In this document: positions 37,157 through 50,400 of the stretch, piece by piece
Layout: every line of letters begins with the position of its first letter
How positions within the stretch are numbered: the stretch's first letter is position 1
Source: Hygrophila difformis
Lineage: Eukaryota; Streptophyta; Magnoliopsida; Lamiales; Acanthaceae
DNA: 64,000 nucleotides
Assembly (NCBI GenBank): GCA_030278955.1
Contig: JAOANR010000015.1
Span: 40,828,487 to 40,892,486 of the forward strand
Direction: 5' to 3'
The notes under the pieces: generated by a model
What the model was told of the DNA's origin: nothing
Seen by the model: only the letters and a program-made list of their open reading frames with translations
Database searches by the model: none
Made by a program: the position numbers and the translations under genes

Positions 37157-37649
37157 AATTATTAGAATGCTTCTTCCTAAAGTAACCCGCGCACACCATT
37201 AGTAGTATTAGTATTAATTTTTTTTGCTACTTGCACCCACGCCACACGCACAACACCTATTTTCCAATTTATATAATATTCCTGTTACAAATATCTCAAT
37301 TATTACCAAACTTCTATATTTTCCCTTCCGAGGGAAATACAACCACCACTTTGAACCCAACACATCCTTAATGATTTTTGTTGGCTAAACAACTTATATA
37401 GGTTACGAAATATTTAGTGAAAATTTAGACCATATAAATTATAAAGGGGCAAAAAGGATGGATACAGAGTGGAGAATCGAAACTCCAACTTAAAAATTGG
37501 GAGTAAAAAGACGTAACCATTATAGCATTTCCTCATCCCAATGATTGATTTTCAATTGAATTATACAAGAAAAAAATCATTTTTTAAGTTTTTATTATTA
37601 AAAATATCATACTACTATTATTTTCCCTGTACAAGTAATGTGGAACGGA

Positions 37650-37819
37650 AATGAGGACTTGTCTAAGTAACAAAATTTATATCTTTCAATTTTTGGGTTG
37701 GGGTTCGATTATTCACCTACCCCTATCCCCCTTTATCTCTTTATAATTTGTATGGTATGGACTCTTACTATTTTTTCTCTGATTCTCGTCGGAATTAAAA
37801 AAAAAAGAAAAAAAAAAGA
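37650..37819 (+). mobile_element. tRNA-derived SINE
   Basis: A diverged member with B-box-like GGGTTCGATTATTCACC and the TTTATAATTTGTATGGTATG core, ending in an A-rich tail. A perfect 17-bp duplication flanks it (37633-37649 and 37820-37836). It is about 340 bp upstream of a NAC start codon. Confidence 0.88.
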
Positions 37820-38159
37820 AAAGTAATGTGGAACGGATGACGACAAATTTTTTATTTTTTAATATTTATACTATTTTTTTTTAATGTATTCGATTTTTTT
37901 TCCACCAACAATGAATTATCAAATGAAAATGAGAGACAGCTAAGCAAGGGAAGCCGGCCTAAGCAAGCCAACTGCCTTAACCTTTCTTGCGTTTTCGATT
38001 TCCGTGTCCATCAAGCATCCAATCCATCCACCCACCCAGCAGTAGCGGTACCCATTTTCATTTCTTCAACACACCTCCCCCAATTCCCACTCATCCCTTC
38101 ATTTTCTGTTGCTGGAGGGTGTGTGATTTGGGGGTGGACGGTTGGTTTCTCCCTGGAAA

Positions 38160-41100
38160 ATGGCGCTCGACGACAAGATGCCCGCGCCGACCTCTCTCGC
38201 GCCGGGGTTCCGCTTCCATCCCACGGATGAGGAATTGGTGCGCTATTATTTGAGGAGGAAGGCCTGCGGGAAGCCCTTTAGGTTCGAAGCAGTTACTGAA
38301 ATCGATGTGTACAAATCCGAGCCCTGGGAGCTTGCTGGTATTCGTTTATTTATTTCGTCCACACACTTCTTTTGCTTGCTTCCATCAACTTGAATTGGGA
38401 TTGATTTGTTTGTATGCGCGTTTTGTTTTTCCAATTCTGGTTTTGCTTGACTTGTGTATTTTATTTGTAATTTTTCTGTGAACTTTGGCTTGGTTTATTT
38501 GGATCTGTGTCTTGCTGTTGAAGACTAGTACTAAACTGGTGTTTGATGATATCAGTAGGTGTGTAAAATTTGTCTCCATGTTAGTTATTTGATATTGAAA
38601 CTTGAGATATATACTGACTCCATACTATGGTGAATTTTAAGTGCAACAACTTTGCTTCACTTTCTGAAACTGAAGCTTCAACTTAGATCGAGAAAAAAGG
38701 CTCAACTTTAGTTGATGCTTAAGTTGGGAAGTGTTTGATTCGAGTATGCTTGTAAATTATTGTGCTACTTGAACATAGCGTTTGTGTGTGGAATGTTTAT
38801 TGATTAACAATAATCTGGTTTGTTGGCACAGTGGCAACTGGCAAAGTGTGCTGTTGAAAGTTGAATGTTTCATGTGATACATAAACGGTCAAAGGCCAGG
38901 AACTTAAACTTCCCATGTTTTCTTACAGAACTTTTTTAATCTTTAGTACTATGCTCAAGCATAAAATATTATGGAGTAATTCGTAGTTGTGGTGAGGGTG
39001 AAATTTAGAAGACTTGGGAAAATTTGCTTTTGAAAAAAGAAAGAAAAAAAGGAGTATGGGAATAAATATGAGTCTGCGTATGTTATACACACAAACTGGT
39101 GATGGAGAAATTTAGTGCGGGTCTGAATTTGAAGTCCGAATCATTAGTTGGCTAAATTTGAATCATTTAGTGGTAAATTAAATTTAAGATTATTTTTTTT
39201 AAAAAAAAAAATATTTGAACTTATTTTTGAATTGGTAATAATATATGACAATTAAATCACTTAATTATGTACTGTATATCATAACATTCAGACCCACTTG
39301 ATACATTAAGTAATTTAGTTATTTAATAGACTCGATGAATGGTTACATAAAAAATTAAGTGATATGTAATGTTATAAGATAACATGGCCTTAGAGCATCT
39401 CCAACGGGAACCCAACAATGAGTTCACTACCCATATCTTTCCTCCATATCAGTAGAGGAACGAGTTCCATGGAGTTACCGTGCAGGGAAATGGTTCCAAA
39501 TTGAGAGTTCCTTTATTTTTTTTCCTCCATTTTTAGTACATTTTTTCCCTATTTTTTTACTCAAGACCACCGTTGGAGGTAGTGTCTTTCCATACTATTA
39601 TTTTTTTAATGGAATGTTCTCCATTTATGTTGGAATGGATTTTATGCTAGTGTTTAGTAGTGTTCTTCAATTTTGTTGCTAATATTATTGACGCTTTCCG
39701 GATTCAGATTTCTTTGCTAATTTACTTTCATTTTATGTGCATTTTTGTTTGGGTGTAAAAAAGAACATTCATCTCTAAAAAGTAGAGACCTCGAATGGTA
39801 CTTCTTCAGCCCTGTGGATAGGAAGTATGGCAATGGGTCTCGGCTGAATCGCGCCACTGGGAAAGGGTATTGGAAAGCAACAGGGAAGGACAGAGCCGTG
39901 CGTCATAAAACCCAGACCATAGGGATGAAGAAAACACTTGTTTTCCACAGTGGGCGAGCTCCTGATGGGAAACGAACAAATTGGGTAATGCATGAGTATA
40001 GGCTTTGTGATTCAGAGTTACAGACAGCTGGAGTTTCCCAGGTCTGCTTGCAGATTTTCATTTACATTTTGGTCTTTTTCCTTCCATTTCTTGTAAAATC
40101 TATGGACTTCAATATTTATTATTTGAAATTGTGTGGAAAAAAGGATTCGTTTGTACTTTGTCGAATCTTTCAAAAGAGTGGGCTAGGGCCACCAAACGGA
40201 GACCGATATGCCCCTTTTGTTGAGGAGGAATGGGATGAAGATGTGCCCGTTGTGGTTCCAGGTGGCGACACTGAAGATGATGTGGCCAATGGTGATGAAA
40301 CACAAGTTGAGACTGATCTTGATCGGGTTTGTCACCTATGTACTATATTTTTAGTTTACTATGGAGTTATAATCTATACATAATTCCCCTTAAGTCTGAA
40401 ATTCTGAATTTTTTCTAATTGATGTTGGTGGACAGGCATTTTATTGCAGTTATTCCATTGCTTTCTTGGTGAGAGTATTGGCAAACTCCTGCCGATTGAA
40501 TTTAGCCCACGGGGTCATTCAATCTTAACATGAAATAACAGCTATAATTTTGTGAATTCTTGGGTGGCTGTGTTTGTATTTATCCGAGAACAGAAAGCCT
40601 CCATTATTATAGCTTCATTTCATGGGATTATGGGAATATAATGACTAATGAGAAATGGAGGATGCAGAATACGAAAAAGTACCTTCATAATAAGTTGATA
40701 AATTTGTCGACAAGAATTTGGCATGATGCTGATTGATTTACGATGTGCCACCGTGTTCCATTACACAATTCCTAGCCACTTTTAAGTTTTAACACGACAT
40801 TTTCTTTTTACAGCTTTGCCTCAATCATCATTATGCCTGAATAACCTTTTTCATTTTGAGAACATTATTGTGCTTTGATTTGGGTCTATGCTAAACTGTG
40901 GTTACATCAATTCTTTTGCAGGATACACCGCCGCTCACCATAGCTCCACCTGGAATCGATAACTCCCCCTGTCAACGTAGCCTCCCATTTATGTGCAAGC
41001 GGGAGAGATCAGAAGATGTCCCTGAAGACTTCTCTTTATCCCAAACTAAAAAACCAAAGCATATTGATGACCCCAGCTCCAGCCATGCCCATGGGTCGGA

Positions 41101-41434
41101 AGACTCCACGACCACAAGCCAGGATACTCCTACAATGATGATGATGACAAATATTTCCCCTCCACTATTAGAATTTCCTTTATCCGAACCTCTACAGCCA
41201 AAAGGAAGCCAACCTACCCATACACTTGCTTTTGACTCATCCAACCTGGAGAAATCTGTACCTCCGGGCTACTTGAAATTCATCAGCAATCTAGAGGGCG
41301 AGATCCTCAACGTTTCCATGGAGCGGGAGACGTTGAAGATTGAAGTGATGAGAGCCCAGGCAATGATCAACATTCTTCAATCCCGGATTGAAAACTTGAC
41401 CAAAGAGAACGATGATCTACGGAGGCACAACTGA
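38160..41434 (+). CDS. NAC transcription factor, ANAC050/052 type
   Basis: Four exons (38160-38337, 39764-40041, 40144-40326, 40922-41434) give 383 aa in frame. The NAC DNA-binding domain fills about residues 10-175: [77 protein letters not shown] and [13 protein letters not shown]. The segment [19 protein letters not shown] matches the ANAC050/052 group. So does the C-terminal coiled coil ([20 protein letters not shown], then [17 protein letters not shown]). In Arabidopsis those proteins work with the histone demethylase JMJ14. No membrane helix is present. Intron positions equal those of the NAC gene at 56.7 kb, and exon 2 is 278 bp in both. Intron 1 (1.4 kb) carries a MITE. Confidence 0.9.
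39393..39586. mobile_element. Small MITE in NAC intron 1
   Basis: Terminal inverted repeats GAGCATCTCCAACGG and CCGTTGGAGGTAGT enclose about 190 bp of non-coding DNA. The ends resemble those of Tourist-like plant MITEs. No convincing target duplication is seen. Confidence 0.6.
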
Positions 41435-43184
41435 GGTGAGTTTGTGTTTCGAATTCTATATAATGGTCACATCTGAATAGCGAAGATGAGTAGCCGTCCT
41501 TTCCGTGATGGTATGTTTTCGTGGTGTAGCATGTTTGTGATTTGTGATATTTATGTAGTCCGGTGGCAGTTTAGTTAACAGGCGTAGCGATGAATTTGTC
41601 GAATGACTCCTTTTCCCTCTTGGGATCGATTTAGCTCTGAATAAAGCTGATGTTCTGCTGCTAGTATCTATCTACCGTGATGGGATTTCATTTTTAGACG
41701 ACGCATCTCTTTTTCATATGAAGTATGTTCTAAACATACGCTATTGCTATTAGTCTTACAAGGCTCTACGTTGAAGTTAAACTAATCAATAAACAACAAA
41801 AGAATTGTGATAATAACTTGGGACATTCGGATTCTACGCATATTCCTGTTTCCAAATATTATTCCAACATTGGAATAAAAAAGACTGTTAAACATAGATG
41901 CAGATTATTTTATTGAACGGATTGAATGCCTAAATTTGTGAGTTTGTAGCAAATTGGTTCTAGTTTTTGGTTTTTTATAGTGAATTTTAGCTTTTTATAG
42001 ATGCCGAAGGATCAGAGGAGACAAAAGGATGGATAATGACACCATCTAGCCACACTATAAAAGTATAGAGACCTTTGTTTCAATTCTCTATTTTTAGCAA
42101 GTAGTCCTAAGCTACTTGTTTTTCTATGGAAAATGATGCCAAAGCAAGCTACTTGTTAGATACATTTAGTTTGCATTTATTTTCTGAAATCAAATTTCAC
42201 AATGAGAAGTTACAAGTTTTATTTTTCAAAGAATATTACTTGGGTACACCTATGCAGGGAATACCCATTGGTATTGGACCAATGTAGAGTGGGTGGGGGT
42301 TGGGAAAAAATTACAAACTTCAAATAGTACTTCCTGTTATATAATATAACTAAATTCGGCCGATTAGTTCGTATAATATATGTAAGTGCATAAGTGTATA
42401 TTTGAGAAAGTGTATGGACGAGGAATTGTATAGCACGGTAATAGCAGAGGAAATGTAAGCAAGTGAATTGAAAATCGGATGGAAGAATGATACCTCCTAT
42501 TGACCATTATATTACATGTATTTTTCACTATTACATGTATTTATAGTGAAAATACTTAACCATTAAGGAGGCTAATGACTATTAATAGTAATAAAATACA
42601 AGGTAAGAAAAGCATCCACTAGGGCACTACGTCGACGGCAATTATGTTTGACATAGTTTATACGTCGGTATGTATTGTAACACTTCCTTATTTTTTCTAT
42701 TTGCCCCATTCTAATTTTATTACTATTTATTAGATAATTTTGACAAAAAAATTATTTATATAAAAAATATAGTATATTAATATACTCTATTATTGAATTT
42801 GTTTAATAATATAATTTTATAATATTAAATTTTATAACTTTTACTTCTATATAATTTTAGTTATTAATATTTTAAAATATTTCTTGAAGTGTGTTAAGAA
42901 AAATAGTTCAAGTTATTAAAAAAATAGAGTATATTTTTGTTAGAAATATCAATCTGAATCTTGTTGAAATGGCTATAATTTCATAACCACTAAAGTTAAT
43001 TATAGTTAATTCCATGACCATTTCTTGATTTTAATGTATGCCAAAAAAATAATAATTGATAAAAATATTAAATATCTAAATATTAGACCTCATAACCACT
43101 TATATTACTACTTTTTTTTGGAATGAGGTCTAAAGCATTTTGTTTACGGAATTGCCCATAGCTTATGTTACACAAATTATACAT
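41435..43184. other. NAC 3' UTR and intergenic DNA
   Basis: The 3' UTR of the NAC gene probably extends to about 41.7 kb. The rest is AT-rich. I recognise no gene or well-bounded element in it. Confidence 0.5.
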
Positions 43185-43439
43185 AAATTAAACGGGTCCG
43201 GTTATGGTGCGATTGAACAAATCCACAGCACATCAAGGCGAAAATCTTGATCGTCCAATTAAAATCCAAGGGTTGTAAATGCAAAAGGGTAAAGTTGTCC
43301 AATTAAAATATGGAACGGTTTTATTAATTACGAAATTAACGGATTAGTACGTATCTTTAACGGATTTATTGCATATCTTAAACGGATTTGTATCCTAAAA
43401 TATCTTACAACAGAAAAAATCACTAAAAATCACTATGCT

Positions 43440-44510
43440 TTTATTTTTAGCGAAAATATTAATTCCTAATTAAAACATTATTCTTTTCAGCGATACATCA
43501 CTATGCTTCATTTCATCGAGAGTGTAACATTATTTTCAGCGATACAACGTTATTCTTTTCAGCGAGGTAAAGTTATTCATTTCAGCGAGAATGCTACATT
43601 ATTTTCAGCGATGACTTCAAATTCCTTTCTCCGAGATGTGCAACTAATACACTTTGCAGAGATATTATATCTTTTCAGCGATGCAGAATGCAGGATGCAT
43701 CATATGTTTTTATTTTTAACGAAATTATTAATTCCTAATTACAACATATTACTGTCACAAATTATATTAATTTGTATCATTATTTTCAGCGATACAACAT
43801 TATTCTTTTCAGCGATGGAAATCCCTTCATTTCAGCGAGAGTGCGTCATTATTTTCAGCGATGACTTTTGAAAAATAATGGTACACTCTCGATGAAGTGC
43901 AATTGTTTTCGTCGAGATACTACACTTTGCAGAGATATTATATCTTTTCAGCGATGTTTACGTACTCTTTTCAGCGATGAATGATATACTCTTTAAGCGA
44001 TTTCACTTTGTACTTTTCAGCGATACAACATATGTTTTTATTTTTAACGAAATTATTAATTCTAATTACAACATATTACTGACACAAATTATATTAATTT
44101 GTATCATTCTTTTCAGCGATACATAGTTATTCTTTTCAGCGATATAACTTACTTCATTTCAGCGAGAGTGTGCCATTATTTTCAGCGATGACTTGAAAAA
44201 TAAATGGTACACTATTGATGAAGTGCAACTGTTTTCTTTAAGATACTATTTTTAACGAAATTATTGATTCCTAATTAAAACATATTAATTTGTATCATTA
44301 TTTTCAGCGATATAACATTATACTTTTCAGCGATGGTATGTGCTTCATTTCATCGAGATTGTACTATTATTTTCAGCGATGATTGAGATTCCTTTAAGCG
44401 AATACGCTTTGCAGAGATGTTATAACTTTTCAGCGATGAACAACTATTCTTTTAAGCGAGTTCACTATGTACTTTTCAGCGATGAACAACTATTCTTTTA
44501 AGCGAGTTCA
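43440..44510. repeat. Subterminal TTTTCAGCGAT motif array
   Basis: By eye about 22 exact TTTCAGCGA copies, plus variants (TTTAAGCGA, TTTTTAACGA, TTTGCAGAGAT), lie on the plus strand within 1.05 kb of the left end. They are embedded in a larger imperfect repeat of about 250-300 bp containing CATTATTTTCAGCGATGACTT and TACACTTTGCAGAGATATTA. Spacing is irregular. Confidence 0.9.
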
Positions 44511-44797
44511 CTATCATAAAAACCGCAAATCACTGAAACAATTCGTAAACACTAAAATCAGTTAAAATCCATTCAAAGTCATAAAACATTCAACACCATA
44601 AATCAAACCATAAATCAAACATTCAACTTTCAACATTTCATTCAAATCACAGTCATAAAACATCCAAAAACATCCAAAAACACATTCAACACCACCATTC
44701 AAAAAAGTCATAAAAACATCCAAAAACTTCACAAAGAACAAGTCATTCCAAAAACATCACAATTCAAGAGTCATTCAAAACACATTCCAAAAACATA

Positions 44798-45856
44798 TTA
44801 AACAGCCGGGATATTAGCTGGATCAGAGATGGCTTGATGCATCGCCCTAAGCCTATGAATCAGATCTTCCCACATATTTGTAAAAGCCTTTTTGCGTTCT
44901 CTCAACTGCCCTGGAGTATTTGCAAATGAGACTTTAACGCTGCGATAGTGATTTGACATTTCACGCAGCTGTGTGGGATCAAATGAACGTCTGTTGACAT
45001 CAGCACCATTAGATCTGCCTTCATTTTGGAGGACACCAATATGAATTTCCAGAGCTTCGAAGTGGGGATACATGATGTTATAAGATCTTTCAGCAGCCTC
45101 AATATCAGGATACTCAGTTATAATTTTCAACAGAAATTCCTGTGTTTCAACATATAAGAAAGATAGCTTATTAACATATAAGATGTAAATATAAGATACA
45201 AAGCAATTCATAGCACTGAAACAATTTTTTGAAACAACCATAATCAGTACAAAAACAAACATAATCAGTTCAAAACAATCACTAAAACAACCATAATCAG
45301 TACAAAAACAATTCATATCACTAAAAAACAACCATAAATCAGTTCAAAACAAATCATTAAAACAACAATAATCAGTAAAAAAACAATTAATAACTAAAAC
45401 AACCATAAAACACTTAAACAACTCATAACCCTAGAACAACCATAATCAGTTCAAACAGTTCAAACATAAAACACTGAAACAATTCGTAACCCTAGAACAA
45501 CTATAATCAGTTCAAAAAAGCATTAAAAACCATAAATCAGTTCAAAACAATTCCAACCAAAAACCATTCTAAACATTAAAACCATAAAACAATTTAAACC
45601 ATTAATCAAAAGGTTCCTAAGCATACTCAGTTGTAATTTCAATAAGAAATACCTGTGTTTCAATAAGAATATCCTGATGCTTCTTCGGCACATACCCAGC
45701 GTTTAACATTTTTTCTATCAAATCATTCAGTCCGCGCGCATTGTCACACGTGGGATGTGTGTCCTTCAGATAATTCCCGAACATCTCCCAGCATTGTGTG
45801 AACAAGTCGGATGTGCGACTGGAACTCTCTTCCGTGCATCTTCTTTTGGACGACAT
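44798..45856 (-). CDS. Unknown small protein of the MULE (181 aa)
   Basis: Two exons (45856-45653 and 45139-44798) join in frame. The product begins MSSKRRCTEESSSRTSDLF, has an acidic/amphipathic middle and ends AISDPANIPAV. I recognise no domain. The first 40 bp of the intron nearly repeat the start of exon 2 (ACTGAGTAT appears in both after a Gln codon and splice signal). The rest of the intron is built of short AACCATAATCAGTTCAAAAC-like repeats. It is the most downstream gene of the element, nearest the left motif array. The splice model is inferred from frame continuity only. Confidence 0.6.
45160..45600. repeat. AACCATAATCAGTTCA minisatellite in an intron
   Basis: About 440 bp of irregular repeats of AAAACAACCATAATCAGT and AAATCAGTTCAAAACAA type make up most of the intron of the small MULE gene. 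Similar AAACATTCAACACC-type tracts lie at 44530-44780. Confidence 0.8.
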
Positions 45857-45969
45857 TTTTGAGAAATGAAGGTGATTCCGATTACGGTTTTGAGAAATTA
45901 GGGTTTTGAGAAACGGTTTAGAAATGAAGATTCGAGAAATGAATGTGATTCCTTTTATAAGGCTCACAG

Positions 45970-46670
45970 TTTAAAAAATTTTCCGAGACCCATTTAATTT
46001 TATTTAGGCCCATTTCATTTAGGTCACTCCATAAAAACGAAATATATTTCCTTCCATCGCTGAAAACAACATAGACCCATCGCTTAAAATACTTAACAAT
46101 CATCGCTGAAAACAATATAGAACCATAGCTTAAAATGCTATATTCACATGTACAAAACATTTTGTCGCTTAAATGAATGTATAAATATGAAATTTTCAGA
46201 AAACTCAGAAAAGAGAAAACATATCCCAAAATGCTTGATGTCCATCGCTCAACATAACTCAGAACTCAGAAACATACATACAAAATCAAAAAACGACGAT
46301 CTATCACCATCGCTTAAAATGCTTGCTCTCTGTCGCTGAAAAACATACAAAACAATCGCTTAAAATGCCATTTACACATCGCTGAAAAAATTGCTCTTGA
46401 CATCGCTGATAATCACATGTACAAACATAACTCAGAACTCACTTAAATGAATGTATAAATATGAAATTTCAGAAAACTCATAAAAAGAGAAACATATCAC
46501 AACACATACATAAAATCGCATAAAATGCTCATATACAAATCGCTGAAAAATGTTATATACACATCGCTGAAAAGAATACATATTCATCGCTGAAAAGAAT
46601 ATTTCACCATCGCTTAAAATGCTTACAACTCATCGCTGAAAAATTGATAATCACATCTACAAACGTTTTC
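45970..46670. repeat. ATCGCTGAAAA / ATCGCTTAAAAT motif cluster
   Basis: The spacer between two MULE genes is filled with ATCGCTGAAAA and ATCGCTTAAAATGCT, the reverse orientation to the array at 43.4-44.5 kb. It also has two copies of a larger module (ATCACATGTACAAA..., TGAATGTATAAATATGAAA) seen again near 54.4-54.7 kb. Confidence 0.88.
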
Positions 46671-46686
46671 ACAAAACTGTTTTCTT

Positions 46687-47280
46687 CTACTTTTGGCCAA
46701 ACTGTTTATCTACAAACCTCAAGTAATCTCTCACAAATTGTGGATTGGTGATCCTCACCAGCATCAGTTCCCATGCTCCTTTTATACGTTTGCAGATTAG
46801 ACTTCTGAATTTGTAATCATAATGCATGATCTTCTTTTTATTTCCTGTGTTACAATAATCCAGGGCCTTCTGATCCATTTCCATGAGGAGTTCGAGATAA
46901 GAAATTCTGTAACGCTCCATCATGGCGGACACCATGTCTCTTTCCAGGGCTTCTTTTAAATAAGACATATCTTGTGCCAGATCATATTTCAGATACTCCT
47001 CTGCCTCAGCCTTGTTCATCAATCTGTACTGTCTTGCATTCTTTCTCAGCACTGGCCAGTTCTTACGCGTTATCTCATGTAGCACTTTTTCCCTTAGAAG
47101 TCTGATGTGCTCAGCATGTTCAGGATCCACATCAGTTCCTTTTTCAGCTATCCCAACCTCAGGATCCACATCAGTTCCTTTTTCAGCTATCCCAACCTGA
47201 CCGAATCGCTCCAAATCAGCCAAATAGAGAATAATACTCCATAATTTACAATGCCCATGTAAGACTAAAGAGATGTACAT
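46687..47280 (-). CDS. Unknown protein of the MULE (up to 197 aa)
   Basis: A single open frame. The first ATG in frame gives 197 aa, but the first ~25 residues look intronic or UTR-like. The true start or an upstream exon may lie elsewhere. The body is rich in charged helical sequence (HAEHIRLLREKVLHEITRK, YLKEALERDMVSAMMERYR) and ends RFVDKQFGQK. A 39-bp unit is duplicated in tandem (about 47112-47200), giving VGIAEKGTDVDPE twice. I recognise no domain. It could also be a downstream part of a larger gene. Confidence 0.55.
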   Translation of the reverse strand: MYISLVLHGHCKLWSIILYLADLERFGQVGIAEKGTDVDPEVGIAEKGTDVDPEHAEHIRLLREKVLHEITRKNWPVLRKNARQYRLMNKAEAEEYLKYDLAQDMSYLKEALERDMVSAMMERYRISYLELLMEMDQKALDYCNTGNKKKIMHYDYKFRSLICKRIKGAWELMLVRITNPQFVRDYLRFVDKQFGQK

Positions 47281-47446
47281 TTAAGCGATCACAAAAAGTG
47301 CAATATATATAACCGATTAAACAATAGACATTTAACAGATGAAACAATGTACATTTCAGCAACGAAAAATTTACATTTACATTTAAGCGATGTCATCCAT
47401 CGCATAAAAAAACAGTTCATTCATTCATCAAAAACACTTCATTTCA

Positions 47447-50400
47447 TCATTGTTTCTTTTTCCGACTCTTTTTTGGTTTAGGTGGTGCTGGTTTCTTTAC
47501 CTCAAATGACTGACTATGCTGGGCAACCAACTGCATCTCTCTACTCACTTCTCCTAGCACAAAATCTTTCTTTTGATTGACATCTGACATCAATATTTCA
47601 GCGCAGACCTTGGCTCTTTTTGCCAGATTATACCTCTTGTTCTTCATTTCTGCCAACATGTCATCCATAATTAATCCTTCCCAATAATCCATATAAGACA
47701 TGACAAAAACACCGCAGCTGTGCTCATCTTTCTGCTCTGCAAACGGCGAGAAAAGCATGCGATATGATGCAAACCATTTTTCAGATTTCATCAGTGTATT
47801 TCCCAGCATCCCCAAGTTATACCATATCCTATTCAAAACATTATAATCAGCTGTCCACCCGCCTTCAGCATTCTTGCTGTTGAAGTAAAAAATTCTTCTC
47901 TTTCTCATATCAACAGAAAAAGCAACCCAGTGGTTTTGTCGACAATATGGGAAGAAGAACTGGAACATTGAGAAAACATATAATTAGAATCTAAAAATGA
48001 TCAACAATATAAACAAAATTATCAAAACAAAAATGTATCTTACACTCTCTGCATTCAACACCACATCAATCATTTCTTCAGGAAAAAACTTGAAATCTTT
48101 CACGAATGCATCAACAAGTTCTGCACCATCTTTTAATGGTAAATCTGCATCCACCTCTGCCTCTGCAAATGTCTGTTTCAAAAGATACAACATATCATGC
48201 ATCAAAAAGAAGTTAAATATATATATATGTATGTATATATATATATCAGACTCACAGCAAATAATGATGAAAAACAATATTTCAGCATTGGTTTCCCATT
48301 GGCTCTTTCGAATTCACGACGGTTGATCACTTTCGCGTAACAGTTTATAACAATATCCGCAATATCACTATCAACCCTCAGTGTTTCAATGTCAAGCTTC
48401 GACAAGTTCATTTCTTTATCATCATAAACAATTGTGTTCTTCGCTTCAACCTTTCCTAGAATATTTGTAATGATTGCCCAAACAGCCACATTCAACTCTT
48501 CTGGAGTACAGGTATATGACGCCTTAAATTCTGGATATTCTTTAAATCGGGTATAAGTCATCTCCATGAATGTAAACTTGTTGCATTTTTCAATAGGCTG
48601 GAGATCAATCATCATCACTCTATGAGGCATATACTTCTCCTTCAATTTCTCAATTATCTTAGCTCTATCAACTGTCTTAGCTTGTTCCTGAAAATTACAG
48701 ATGATATATCAATCATCGCTGAAATATGGAAAGTGTCATCGCTGAAAAACATATAAATCATCGCTGAAAACTATTGACATACCTCTGGATTCTCATCTCT
48801 TACAACATTCTCATTCTCGGATAAGCCCAAAGAAAAGGTTAGCACATCTTCTCCATGCATCTATACACATACTAGAGTACATTAGAGAAAATACCTCTAT
48901 TTACATCACAATTGATATAGCTAAAAACTATTAAAACCTAAAGTCGCACAAGAAAATATATCAATCACCATATCCAAATCGCTGAAATGTGAAACATTTA
49001 ATCGCTGAAAAACACAGAAACCATCGCTGAAAATTATTAAAGTACCTCTGGATTCTCAGCCACATCATGTGCTGCATCTTTATCAGCCCCATCATGTCCT
49101 ACATCTTTCTTAGCCCCATCATGTGCTAACTAAAAAATCACACAAGGAAAATATATCAAAACATTTTGTTACATCACAATTGATATAGCTAAAAACTATT
49201 AAAAACTAAAGTCACACAAGAAAATATATCAATCATATCCAAATCGCTGAAATGTGGTAAATATCATCGCTGAAAAACACAGAAACCATCGCTGAAAACT
49301 CTTACAGTACCTCTGCATTCTCAGCCACATCATGTGAAGCATCTTTCTCAGCCCCATCATGTGCTACATCTTTCTTTGTCCCATCATGTGCTAACTAAAA
49401 ATCACACAAGAAAAATATATCAAAAAAGTTTGTTACAGTAACCCCTATAGCAAACATTTTGTCACTGTACATACATTCAAGGAATCGAAACTGAAAGGGA
49501 TTCGGAATCGAAATAAAGATCTCTGCAATAAAAATAAACAACACAGAAAAAGCAAAAAAGAAAAAAGAATGTCAGAAACTACCTTCAAAAAATATTATGA
49601 AGTACAAAATTTATAAAACTACCTTCGGTACATTTTCAGGTAAATTTTCAGTGTCCGGGGCAACTCTCTCTTCAGTTTTGTCTTTTACATTCCCAACATC
49701 TACATCACCTCCTTCCAGCAAACTTGTCACCTCCGGACCCCCTTGACTCATCACAACATTTCCTGCTCCTGCTAATATACCCATCAAGATTTCTCCTTCA
49801 CTTGCAGTTATATCAAGATTATTTGACTGTTCTCCTTCACGACGTCGACCCACATTAATCAACAGTTCACCTGCATCTTGATCACAAGGGGGGTGTGGGG
49901 AAGGTTCAACATCATTTCTGGATGCTTCTATGAGAGGATCAACATTGCCTGAAGCATCAGCATCCATATATTGGCAAGCAATCTTCACAATAGAGTCCAT
50001 TGTGTGATCAGAAAGATGAACAACTGGTTCAGAATCAGTTGTCTCATTTGCATTAGCTTCATGGACAACAGGTGAATACATAGGCTGCAAGCTAGAAAGA
50101 TTGGCAGCTTCTTCATTTCCACTAGCATTCAAATCCACATTTTCTCCTAACTGCTCATCTCCTCCTCCATCCACACTCCTAGAAAGATTGGCAGTTGGTT
50201 CATTTGCAGTAGAATTCAAACGCTCATCTTCCACTTCTTTCCCACCCCTCCTTTTCTTCTTTAGACCAGAAACAAAAGTGCTAAGTCGATCGTTATCTTC
50301 CTCCACAGTCCTTTTCGTAGCCCTCGATTTCTTCTTAAAGTCAATATCTGGATACTTTGCATTAGGGAAAACCTTCCAGATATCAACCATCTCCAAGTAT

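Noticed and set aside
18412..37819. tRNA genes suggested by A- and B-box-like sequences
   Set aside because: No cloverleaf can be drawn, and the sequences continue into A-tailed bodies flanked by target duplications, so they are SINEs.
43440..44510. Repeated TTTTCAGCGAT looked at first like a CRISPR-type array
   Set aside because: Repeat units are only about 10 bp, spacing is irregular and the host is a plant; it belongs to a transposon.
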